Of a stretch of 48,706 bases of DNA, positions 19,728-27,161 are shown piece after piece. The translations under genes were made by a program, and so were the position numbers. Numbering within the stretch: the stretch's first letter is position 1; each line of letters opens with the position of its first letter. The DNA is from Muribaculaceae bacterium (GTDB lineage Bacteria > Bacteroidota > Bacteroidia > Bacteroidales > Muribaculaceae). The notes beneath the pieces are model-generated. The model was not told where the DNA came from, did not search any database, and saw only the letters and a program-made list of their open reading frames with translations. The stretch is taken from the NCBI GenBank assembly GCA_017399915.1, contig JAFQAS010000024.1, forward strand, positions 1-48,706, read 5' to 3'.

Positions 19728-19911
19728 TTTAATGCATAATTCATAATGCATAATTCATAATGCGGAGTGTGGAATTGAGAGTTTTGACAGAATGAACATA
19801 AGGGCAATCGCATGGAAATTATGCATAAAATTTAACCCCTCCGTCACTTCGTGCCACCTCCCCTAAGGGCAGGGGAGGTGTAGCAAGCTGAGTTAATTAT
19901 GAATTATGCAT
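19728..19911. repeat. Dispersed intergenic repeat cluster
   Basis: ATGCATAATTCATAATGC-type palindromic units (19728-19762) are followed by a segment like GAATTGAGAGTTTTGACAGA (from about 19772). A GC-rich hairpin CACCTCCCC...GGGGAGGTG (about 19855-19881) and another AATTATGAATTATGCAT unit come next. The same parts recur near 9790-9846, 10127-10157 and 21862-22000. Confidence 0.8.
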
Positions 19912-19957
19912 TTTTTTTAGTGTCTTGGGGGGTGTGTGGAGGTTAGAGTTGCTTTAT

Positions 19958-20030
19958 AAAAAAAGTCTATCGCGTTTCACAACGCAATAGACATTGAAAC
20001 CTTAATCTTAATTTAATACTATGAAAAACA
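19958..20030 (-). ncRNA. Probable small RNA with own promoter and terminator
   Basis: On the minus strand a TATCTTTG box (20036-20043) is followed by about 70 nt containing TTTTTCATAGTATTAAATT. It ends in a 12-bp hairpin, GTCTATTGCGTT / AACGCGATAGAC with one G-T wobble (19965-19992), and then a run of seven T. The TTTTTCATAGTATTA leader resembles a short transcript I recall from many Bacteroidales genomes, but that is memory, not a search. There is no open frame of note. Confidence 0.5.
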
Positions 20031-20035
20031 CATTG

Positions 20036-20043
20036 CAAAGATA
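20036..20043 (-). promoter_or_regulatory. TATCTTTG -7 box of the small RNA
   Basis: A TAnnTTTG match on the minus strand immediately precedes the candidate small RNA. The rest of the gap up to 20266 holds a 9-bp inverted repeat (TTAACAAAG at 20102-20110, CTTTGTTAA at 20132-20140) and no gene. Confidence 0.5.
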
Positions 20044-20266
20044 ATTTTGGGATTTTATTTTTCCTAATAAAATTGCGAAAAAATGTTGGTTTTAGTGTTT
20101 TTTAACAAAGTAGGAAGGGAGGGGGAGAAGTCTTTGTTAATGCGTGTTTCGCGCGATATTTGAGTTTGGGCTTGTTGTTTTGAATTGTATCAATAAGATA
20201 ATTAGCAAGTAAGTGTTGAAGTGAGTTGTGAAAGTTCAATTATTGTTTTTAGTGGGGATAAATAAA

Positions 20267-20295
20267 AACGAGGAGCAACATTGTTGCTCCTCGTT
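20267..20295 (-). terminator. Terminator of ino1
   Basis: A near-perfect 14-bp stem (AACGAGGAGCAACA with its complement) ends in TTTTTATTT on the minus strand. It lies 24 nt after the ino1 stop. Confidence 0.85.
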
Positions 20296-20318
20296 GAGGG
20301 ATTATGATAGAAAATGAA

Positions 20319-21623
20319 TTAGTCAATTTCTTGATCAGCTTCGTAGCCACCCATTTCGCGGATTGCGTTTTTGAGGATAGCATATTGTTGGAAGAGGTGG
20401 TTGACAGGAACTTCACCCTTAGTGTAGTCGTGCATTGGGCTCTTGAGGAAGAAGCTGAGGAAGCGTTGAGTACCCCAACGGCCTGCGCGAGCAGCCAAGT
20501 CGCTCAACAATACGAGGTCAAGACACAAAGGAGCAGCGAGGATAGAGTCGCGGCAAAGGAAGTCGATCTTGATTTGCATTGGGTAGCCCATCCAACCGAA
20601 GATATCGATGTTGTCCCAACCTTCTTTATTGTCGTTGCGAGGTGGGTAGTAGTTGATACGAACTTTGTGGTAGTAGTCGGTATACAAATCGGGTTGTTCT
20701 TCGGGAACGAGGATTGATTCGAGAGTAGAAAGTTTAGAAACTTCTTTAGTGCGGAAGTTAGCAGGTTCGTCAAGAACAAGACCGTCGCGGTTACCAAGAA
20801 TGTTAGTTGAGAACCAACCTGCAAGACCTAAGCAACGAGTGCCGATGATAGGAGCGAAACCTGATTTAACGAGAGTTTGACCTGTTTTGAAGTCTTTACC
20901 TGCGATAGGCAATTTAGTTTTTTCAGCCATTTCCCACATAGCAGGAATGTCGACAGTGGTGTTAGGAGCACCCATGATGAAAGGAGCACCTTCGGCCAAA
21001 GCAGCGTAAGCATAACACATAGAAGGAGCGATGTTTTCAACATCGTTAGCTTTCATTGCAGCTTCGAGGTCGGCAAGTGTATAGTGGATTTTTTCGTTAA
21101 CAGGAACATAAACTTCAGTAGAAGCTGACCAAAGAACTACGATGCGATCTACACCGTTTTCTTTTTTGAAGTTACGGATATCTTCGCGAAGTTGTTCGGT
21201 CATGTCCCAACGGTCTTTGCAATCTTTTACGTTGTTACCTTCGAGGCGTTTTGCGAAGTTCTTGTCGAAAGCAGCCTTCATAGGCACGATTTTTTCGAGC
21301 TCGTCCTTAACAGGAAGGATGTCTTTTTCTTTAAGAACTTGGCAGTGCATAGCTGATTCGAAAGCATTTTCGGGATAAACGTCCCAAGCACCAAATACGA
21401 TGTCATCGAGTTTTGCCATAGGCACGATTTCATCATATTTAAGATATTTTTTGTCGGCACCTTTGCCAACGCGTACTTTGTCATATTGAGTCATTGCTCC
21501 AACAGGTTTAGCAAGACCTTTGCGAGCCATCAAAACACCGGTCATGAATGTGGTAGTAACCGCACCAAGACCTACAACCAATACACCGAGTTTACCTTCG
21601 GCTTTTTTTACATTGTTACTCAT
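20319..21623 (-). CDS. ino1: Myo-inositol-1-phosphate synthase
   Basis: The enzyme converts glucose-6-phosphate to inositol-1-phosphate with NAD+. The sequence shows the N-terminal NAD motif VVGLGAVTTT (about residues 15-24), the GAPNTTVDIP segment, and the catalytic-region phrases GKDFKTGQT and GLAGWFSTNILGNRDG. Length (434 aa) fits bacterial and eukaryotic-like Ino1 of Bacteroidetes. It is separated by 396 nt of repeat-containing DNA from the HAD gene upstream and has its own TAATTTTG promoter box about 100 nt upstream. It would supply the head group for the lipid genes at 22020-25819. Confidence 0.95.
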   Translation of the reverse strand: MSNNVKKAEGKLGVLVVGLGAVTTTFMTGVLMARKGLAKPVGAMTQYDKVRVGKGADKKYLKYDEIVPMAKLDDIVFGAWDVYPENAFESAMHCQVLKEKDILPVKDELEKIVPMKAAFDKNFAKRLEGNNVKDCKDRWDMTEQLREDIRNFKKENGVDRIVVLWSASTEVYVPVNEKIHYTLADLEAAMKANDVENIAPSMCYAYAALAEGAPFIMGAPNTTVDIPAMWEMAEKTKLPIAGKDFKTGQTLVKSGFAPIIGTRCLGLAGWFSTNILGNRDGLVLDEPANFRTKEVSKLSTLESILVPEEQPDLYTDYYHKVRINYYPPRNDNKEGWDNIDIFGWMGYPMQIKIDFLCRDSILAAPLCLDLVLLSDLAARAGRWGTQRFLSFFLKSPMHDYTKGEVPVNHLFQQYAILKNAIREMGGYEADQEID

Positions 21624-21724
21624 TGTTTTCTTTATAAAAATAGGTTATTATATTCAGTTTAATTGCTTCCGAAAAAATGGTTTCTCGGAAATAGCGTGTA
21701 AAATTACATATACTTTTTGATATG

Positions 21725-21732
21725 CAAAATTA
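21725..21732 (-). promoter_or_regulatory. TAATTTTG -7 box for ino1
   Basis: A TAnnTTTG match lies about 100 nt upstream of the ino1 start. The leader contains a small hairpin (TTCCGA/TCGGAA, 21666-21690). Confidence 0.5.
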
Positions 21733-21861
21733 TTTCTAATATAAACTTCCCTTATTTTTGTGAACCAATGTTAATTTTATTGGCATTTAGCAAAAAAAGA
21801 CAAAGATTGACGCTAAAAGGGATAGTTTTTTGTTAACGAATTAAAATAGGGCAAGAGGGGA

Positions 21862-22010
21862 GCTAATTTATAATGCATAATTCATAATGCCTATTTAATG
21901 CGGAGTGCGGAATTGAGAGTTTTGACAGAATGACAGAATGAACATAAGGGCTGTCGCATGAAAATTATGAATTATGCATTATGAATTATGCATTATGAAC
22001 CCATCACCCT
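21862..22010. repeat. Dispersed repeat cluster between HAD gene and ino1
   Basis: TAATGCATAATTCATAATGC-type units flank a copy of the GAATTGAGAGTTTTGACAGA segment. This copy has an internal duplication of ACAGAATG. It matches 19728-19830 in order and, inverted, 9790-9846. The insertion splits an otherwise tight operon. Confidence 0.8.
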
Positions 22011-22019
22011 TTAGGGTTC

Positions 22020-22730
22020 TCAACTCCCAATTTGTTTCAGCACATCGCTGAGTTGTGAGATGATGCAAGGGTGGGTGACGGCATCTTCATCGGCAGTCCA
22101 ACCTTTACCTTTAATCCACGCTACTTTGCAACCGATTGTTTCGGCAGGCACGATATCTTTTTTGTAGCTGTCGCCAATCACGATTACTTCTTCGGGATTA
22201 AGGTTGAGGGCTTCCACTCCAAGAGCGAAGATGCGAGGGTCGGGCTTGCGCACGCCTACAACGGCCGATTCCACGATTTCTTTGAAATAGTGACGAAGGT
22301 TGAAGTCGGCAAGCACGCTTTCCACGTTGCCATAGAAGTTTGACACTAATACCAATGGGTATTTAGCATATAGAGCTTCGATTGTGGGTCGGGCTTCTTC
22401 AACGCATTGGCGAGCCGAATCGTAGCAATATTTTGCTACAGCCAAAGCTTTTTCTTCAACAATAGCTGCATCTATCAACCCTTGCTCGGCAAGATAACCG
22501 AGTTCGATGCGCATTTTTATGAGCAATAGGTCGTAGAAGTTGTGATGAGGAAGAATGTGGAGTGTGCGTGCCAATTCACGTTCGGCAAACACATAGCATT
22601 CGCGGAATTGTTCTTTAGTTACGTTGATTTGGGCTTCTTGGTATCCGTCCCAAATTATTTCGCTCCAGTGCACACCACGGCTATCGATAGTGCCACCATA
22701 ATCAAATATTACACCTTTAATATTTTCCAT
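22020..22730 (-). CDS. HAD-family hydrolase of the inositol-lipid cluster
   Basis: I start at 22730 (MENIKGVIFDYGGTID); the longer frame runs into the upstream gene. HAD motifs are FDYGGT (nucleophile Asp10), VLVSNFYG, a lysine in GVRKPDP, and IGDSYKKD. The position two after the nucleophile, normally the general acid/base Asp in phosphatases, is Gly12, so activity may be modified. The 236-aa length suits a C1-capped HAD. The start overlaps the end of the phosphotransferase gene by 14 nt, implying coupling. Likely roles are dephosphorylation of an inositol phosphate or of a phosphatidylinositol-phosphate product; the substrate is unknown. Confidence 0.8.
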   Translation of the reverse strand: MENIKGVIFDYGGTIDSRGVHWSEIIWDGYQEAQINVTKEQFRECYVFAERELARTLHILPHHNFYDLLLIKMRIELGYLAEQGLIDAAIVEEKALAVAKYCYDSARQCVEEARPTIEALYAKYPLVLVSNFYGNVESVLADFNLRHYFKEIVESAVVGVRKPDPRIFALGVEALNLNPEEVIVIGDSYKKDIVPAETIGCKVAWIKGKGWTADEDAVTHPCIISQLSDVLKQIGS

Positions 22731-23664
22731 CTTCAAGTTCTTTAGTAAAACGACGGCAGAATCGTTCATGACAACAAAGCATATATACAAGCATGATGTT
22801 GAGCACTGTCAACTCAAATGCGAAATATAACCAAGGCATTTGGGCAAATATCGCGGCAAAGAGAGCGAAAGTGCGAGTGTTGAACGATAGCATATTAGTA
22901 TATTTCATCATGGGCAGAGATTTCGCTCTGAACGCATCGCGGAATTCTTGAGAAGGAACCTCTTTGCCCCATTTTTGAGCCATAGCCTTGCGAAGGCGTT
23001 GCATCCAAGGGGTGAGGCGTTCTTGTCCCACAGTGTAGTTGGTGTAGAATGTGAGAGTGAGTTTTTGGAAGAAGTTCTTTCCCCATGATAGTTGCGAGAG
23101 TTTCTCTTTTAGTTGAGCCGAGCTGTCGAGTTCGCTACCTTCTTCGCCTTTGAGGAAGTAGAGGTGGAAGTTGCGGTAGTAGTCGGCCATAGCTGCTTGT
23201 TGTGCGTGGCAAATACCGGCTACGATAGCGATGGTCCAAATGAGCCATGGCATGGAACCGAAGAAGTCGGAAGTGGCATTTGTGCGGAAACAGATGGCGA
23301 AGTATATAGAGAAAAACCATAGGTCGCCACTCACGCCGTCAAGAATGCGGCCAATTCGAGAGTATTGTTTAGTCATGCGGGCAAGTTGTCCGTCGGCACT
23401 GTCGAAAGAGTTGGCCCACACGAGCAATAAAATACCTATAACATTGAGCCAAATATCGTCGAAGTAAAACATGATGCCGGCTCCTACACCTAAAAAGATA
23501 GATGCGATAGTGATGGCATTGGGTGTTACTCCAAGCTTTTTAGCCAAGCAAGCCCAAGCATATCCAATGGGGCGATAGAATATGAGGTCGAAAGTTTCCT
23601 CGGTATCCATCGATTTCAAAGTGTCGCGATAGCTCACTTTTTGAGTATTTTTGTCGTCAGCCAT
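22717..23664 (-). CDS. CDP-alcohol phosphatidyltransferase family protein
   Basis: This 315-residue membrane enzyme carries the family motif with D88, D91-G92, A95-R96, G105, D109 and D114. Those residues bind metal and the CDP substrate. The usual spacing of the last two Asp is three residues; here it is four. Several hydrophobic helices follow (about 55-85, 112-150 and 255-300). The family joins a CDP-activated partner to an alcohol, as in phosphatidylinositol or phosphatidylinositol-phosphate synthesis. With ino1, a nucleotidyltransferase and a HAD enzyme nearby, inositol-phospholipid synthesis is the best guess. The gene follows the ATP-grasp gene by 2 nt and overlaps the HAD gene. Confidence 0.85.
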   Translation of the reverse strand: MADDKNTQKVSYRDTLKSMDTEETFDLIFYRPIGYAWACLAKKLGVTPNAITIASIFLGVGAGIMFYFDDIWLNVIGILLLVWANSFDSADGQLARMTKQYSRIGRILDGVSGDLWFFSIYFAICFRTNATSDFFGSMPWLIWTIAIVAGICHAQQAAMADYYRNFHLYFLKGEEGSELDSSAQLKEKLSQLSWGKNFFQKLTLTFYTNYTVGQERLTPWMQRLRKAMAQKWGKEVPSQEFRDAFRAKSLPMMKYTNMLSFNTRTFALFAAIFAQMPWLYFAFELTVLNIMLVYMLCCHERFCRRFTKELEDGKY

Positions 23665-23666
23665 TG

Positions 23667-24530
23667 TTATTTATGCTCTTTAATAGTGTTGAGAATACAT
23701 TTAGCGATATGAGGAGCGGCGTCAACACGACAAGGCGCGAAGCTGGGCCAGTCGTTGAAGTCGATAATGCGGATATCACCTTCGGGAGATACGATGCAGT
23801 CGCCACCATAGATTTTCACATCGAGCACTTCTGATGCATTTTGGCAAATCTGACGCATTTTCTCTACATCAAATTCAATTCCTTGCGACTTGCCATTGAT
23901 TGCTTCATGACCATATTTGCTATGCCCAAGGTCAAAAGGATAGAACCAGAAGAAGAAAGGAGTGCCTTGCACGCCGTAGAATTTTACCAAATCGCCCACT
24001 AAGTGCTTGTTGATTACCGCACGTTTGATGCCACGAAGGAAATATTCTTGAAGCACTTCTTGAGCTTCTTCGGGGTGACGTACATAGCTCACATCTTCTT
24101 TATGCATTGCGTGGAAGTCGCCACGTTTGATCCAACATTGAGAAAAACCTGCTTTTACGAGGGCGTCTTTGATGCCTTCGTCGGTGTTTACCATGAGGCT
24201 TTCGGGATAGGGGATATTGCTACCCAAAAGGATCCGTGTCATGCGTTCGCGAGTGCAATTCTCGATACCATAACCTGAGTTGATTACGATTTTGCCCTCA
24301 TCTTCCATTTTTTGCAAAAGGGCGATAGATTTTTGTTCGCGACACATATTCACAATCACATTTTCGGTAACTTTACCTGCAATGAGTTGTTCTTCGCTAT
24401 ATACATTTACGATGCAACCACGTTTGCGCAAATGTTCGGCCACTACGTTAAATATCGCAGCATCGTTGCCAATGTGGTTGGGTGAATAAGCGCCGGCTCT
24501 CATTATGCCGGCAATTGTAATTTCAGCCAT
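23667..24530 (-). CDS. ATP-grasp-like protein of the inositol-lipid cluster
   Basis: The 287-residue protein has an ATP-grasp-like layout. The central strand region WIKRGDFHAM (about residue 132) fits the nucleotide lysine region. The C-terminal part KIYGGDCIVSPEGDIRIIDFNDWPSF supplies the acidic and Asn metal-binding residues (IIDFND). No signal peptide or membrane helix is seen. ATP-grasp enzymes form carboxylate-amine or similar bonds using ATP; no substrate can be assigned. It sits between the nucleotidyltransferase (44 nt) and the phosphotransferase (2 nt), so it probably acts on the same product. Confidence 0.7.
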   Translation of the reverse strand: MAEITIAGIMRAGAYSPNHIGNDAAIFNVVAEHLRKRGCIVNVYSEEQLIAGKVTENVIVNMCREQKSIALLQKMEDEGKIVINSGYGIENCTRERMTRILLGSNIPYPESLMVNTDEGIKDALVKAGFSQCWIKRGDFHAMHKEDVSYVRHPEEAQEVLQEYFLRGIKRAVINKHLVGDLVKFYGVQGTPFFFWFYPFDLGHSKYGHEAINGKSQGIEFDVEKMRQICQNASEVLDVKIYGGDCIVSPEGDIRIIDFNDWPSFAPCRVDAAPHIAKCILNTIKEHK

Positions 24531-24574
24531 CGCTTATATTATATTAATGTGAATAATTTAATTCTATGAGTTTG

Positions 24575-25282
24575 TTAAGGACGTAAAGCGGCAAATGCAG
24601 CAGCAGTTTCAATATCGCCGGCATGGTCAACGTCGACGATTTTTTCAAATGGGAATGCTTTGAGTTTTAGCCCGGCATCGACGAGCGCACGTTGGTAATT
24701 GCGCATGCGCGACACCCCATTCTCCATGCAATTTTCAAGCACACGAAGAGCAGGTGGGGTCAAACCATATATACCGCCTGAAATGAATTTCACTCCGTCC
24801 CAAGCTGCGTCTTTGAACGCGGTGATATTGAGGTCGGTGTCGGTGTCGATATATAGAGGTTTCTCATCATCGATAAAAGATGTTACCGCCATAAACCCGT
24901 CAGCACCGGTGGTGTCGTTTTCAAAAGCTTCGATATATTTTTTGAATTCCTCTTCGTGGAAAATTGTGTCAACAGTGGTGAGGCAGAATTTTCCATCTTC
25001 GAAATGGCGGCTCACTTCATAAAAGCTGTGCATTGAGCTTGGAGTGGATTTCACTACAAGGCGGAAAGGCACGGGAATGTCGAGGCTTTCGAGGTATTCG
25101 CGCACTTGGTGCATCTCTTCGTTTACGATGATGCTCAACGAGGTGGCATTGCATCGCAAGAATATGTCGATAAGACGTTTAATCATTGGAGTGCCGTTGA
25201 GGTTGACCAATGGTTTGGGGAGTTTTACTCCCTCTTGAACCAAACGAGAGCCTTCGCCGGCTGCAATAATAGCGTAATTCAT
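24575..25282 (-). CDS. Sugar/inositol-phosphate nucleotidyltransferase
   Basis: The 235-residue protein has the N-terminal signature IIAAGEGSRL...KLPKPLVNLNG (residues 4-31), typical of NTP transferases that activate phosphorylated sugars or alcohols. The Asp of TTVDTIF (about residue 104) is a candidate metal ligand. In thermophiles a relative makes CDP-inositol from inositol-1-phosphate. Here that activity is plausible because ino1 and a CDP-alcohol transferase are in the same cluster, but the nucleotide and acceptor are inferred. The gene follows gtrA by 15 nt. Confidence 0.8.
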   Translation of the reverse strand: MNYAIIAAGEGSRLVQEGVKLPKPLVNLNGTPMIKRLIDIFLRCNATSLSIIVNEEMHQVREYLESLDIPVPFRLVVKSTPSSMHSFYEVSRHFEDGKFCLTTVDTIFHEEEFKKYIEAFENDTTGADGFMAVTSFIDDEKPLYIDTDTDLNITAFKDAAWDGVKFISGGIYGLTPPALRVLENCMENGVSRMRNYQRALVDAGLKLKAFPFEKIVDVDHAGDIETAAAFAALRP

Positions 25283-25297
25283 ATAAGAATATATTAT

Positions 25298-25819
25298 TTA
25301 GTCTTTATTATTATCTTTTGTAATGCTTCTATGGTGAAACAAGAAGCCTTTTATGTCGAGATCTTGAAACACAAAATAGCGTTGAAGTAGAATGTTCCAG
25401 AATACCGATACCACAAATGAGACCAATAGCTGGGCGGCCATGAAACAACCTGCATCTTTAAACCCTAAGTCGATAAGCCATTGCCAGTTGACAAATAGGT
25501 AGTGGACAAAGTCGGTGCCATAGGAATTGAGCAATAGGCTACCCACCCACACAAACGCATACTTGATAATCATTGCGCGTTTGCTCACATCATTGCCTCG
25601 GAAAGTCCATTTATAGTTGAGGAAACAATTTACGATCCCACCGGTTGTAGCTCCAATAGCCTTTGAGTATAGAGGGCCAAGGGGGGTGAATTCAAAGAGA
25701 ATGAGGCTCACGATAAAGTCGGTCCACGACGACACTTGCGATGTCGCAGTAGCTTTGAGCAACATTTTGAATTCCTGCTTGTCGCGGAATTGTGGGGGTA
25801 AAAGTTTCTTTAAATTCAT
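25298..25819 (-). CDS. GtrA-family membrane protein
   Basis: This 173-residue protein has four predicted membrane helices and the GtrA-type pattern with GATTGGIVNCFLNYKWTF near residues 60-77. GtrA-like proteins are thought to help move lipid-linked sugars across the membrane. Its place between pdxA (24 nt) and the nucleotidyltransferase (15 nt) suggests transport or flipping of a lipid made by this cluster. Confidence 0.85.
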   Translation of the reverse strand: MNLKKLLPPQFRDKQEFKMLLKATATSQVSSWTDFIVSLILFEFTPLGPLYSKAIGATTGGIVNCFLNYKWTFRGNDVSKRAMIIKYAFVWVGSLLLNSYGTDFVHYLFVNWQWLIDLGFKDAGCFMAAQLLVSFVVSVFWNILLQRYFVFQDLDIKGFLFHHRSITKDNNKD

Positions 25820-25843
25820 AAGTGAGATGTCGTGGCAAGGGGA

Positions 25844-26950
25844 TTAGTCTTCGTGTTCGTCTTTAGTGAGGTCGAGAACCACGTTGTCTTTTCCTTTGTC
25901 GAAGTATTGTTTGCGCAATGGGTTGCGGTGGATATAAGCTTCATTTCGGCGGCAACGCACTATATCGATGGCATAATAAATCGCTTCGCGCAAAGATGCC
26001 TCCGAAGCCACGCCTTTGCCGGCAATGTCGTATCCGGTGCCATGGTCGGGCGAAGTGCGCACATAATCCAATCCGGCAGTGAAGTTTACGCCACTCTCCA
26101 TCGCGAGAGTTTTGAATGGGGCGAGGCCTTGGTCGTGATACATGGCCAAGATGCCATCAAATTTAGAATATTGACCGCTGCCAAACAACCCATCGGCGGC
26201 ATAAGGGCCGAAGCAGATGACTTTGTTTTCGCGAGCTTCTTCAATGGCGGGAGTGATGATTTCTTGTTCTTCTTTGCCAAGAAGTCCGTTTTCGCCGGCA
26301 TGAGGATTGAGCGACAACACGGCAATGCGAGGTGCGTTAATGCCAAAGTCATTCTTGAGCGAATGGTTGAAAGCATATATTTTTTCAACGATACCCTCTT
26401 TGGTGATGGCTGAAGGAATCTCGGCAATAGGGAGGTGAGTGGTAACTAATGCCACTCTCACGTTTTCGTTGCAAAGAATCATCAACGCCTTTTGGTCGTC
26501 GTCGCCAAGTGAATCTTCAAGATATTCGGTGTGCCCGGGGAATTTGAAGTTTTCACTTTGGATATTGTCTTTGTTGATAGGAGCGGTGACAAGAGCATCG
26601 ATAGAGCCGTTTCGCAAGTCTTCAACGGCTTGCTCAAGCGCAGTGAATGCTGCTTTGCCGGCAAGGGGAGTGGATTTCCCCGGCTCAACAATAGTGTCTT
26701 CGCCAACAACGTTTATGATGCTACAAGCATTGTCGCGTGCATCGGCGGCTTTTGCGATTTGGCACATTTGGAATTGAGGAAGACCCAATTGCTTGCGATA
26801 ATATGCAGCGATTTTTGCCGAGCCATAAATTATGGGGGTGCAAAGTTCGAGCATACGGGAATCTTCAAGAGCTTTGAGTATTACCTCATAGCCTATGCCA
26901 TTAATGTCGCCGTGGGTGATACCCACTCTTATTTTTTTATAATCTTTCAT
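25844..26950 (-). CDS. pdxA: 4-hydroxythreonine-4-phosphate dehydrogenase
   Basis: PdxA oxidises 4-phosphohydroxythreonine in the pyridoxal phosphate pathway. The sequence shows ITHGDINGIGYEVILK at the N-terminus, GHTEYL, the metal-binding MYHDQGLAPFK, and GTGYDIAGKG near the C-terminus. Length (368 aa) is normal. It is the first gene of the leftward operon with gtrA and the inositol-lipid genes, an association likely to be of transcription rather than pathway. A near-perfect hairpin (TTTTAACTCC/GGGGTTAAAA, 26985-27009) lies in its upstream region. Confidence 0.95.
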   Translation of the reverse strand: MKDYKKIRVGITHGDINGIGYEVILKALEDSRMLELCTPIIYGSAKIAAYYRKQLGLPQFQMCQIAKAADARDNACSIINVVGEDTIVEPGKSTPLAGKAAFTALEQAVEDLRNGSIDALVTAPINKDNIQSENFKFPGHTEYLEDSLGDDDQKALMILCNENVRVALVTTHLPIAEIPSAITKEGIVEKIYAFNHSLKNDFGINAPRIAVLSLNPHAGENGLLGKEEQEIITPAIEEARENKVICFGPYAADGLFGSGQYSKFDGILAMYHDQGLAPFKTLAMESGVNFTAGLDYVRTSPDHGTGYDIAGKGVASEASLREAIYYAIDIVRCRRNEAYIHRNPLRKQYFDKGKDNVVLDLTKDEHED

Positions 26951-27161
26951 TTTATGTATATGATAATGTGGGTGATAATCAGTCTTTTAACTCCGTTTTG
27001 GGGTTAAAACGACCTATTTCACCTATTTACAATCGGTAAAGTTACTCATAATTCTTCAATCACGAGCAATTTAAATGGCAAAAAAGGACAAAATGGAGAA
27101 TATTTAGGCCATTGGATTTGGAAAAGCAAAGATATGTAGCTAAATTTACACTCTAAAATTT

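Noticed and set aside
20304..20717. 137-codon plus-strand frame opposite ino1
   Set aside because: It is antisense to a highly conserved enzyme and has no own promoter or family.
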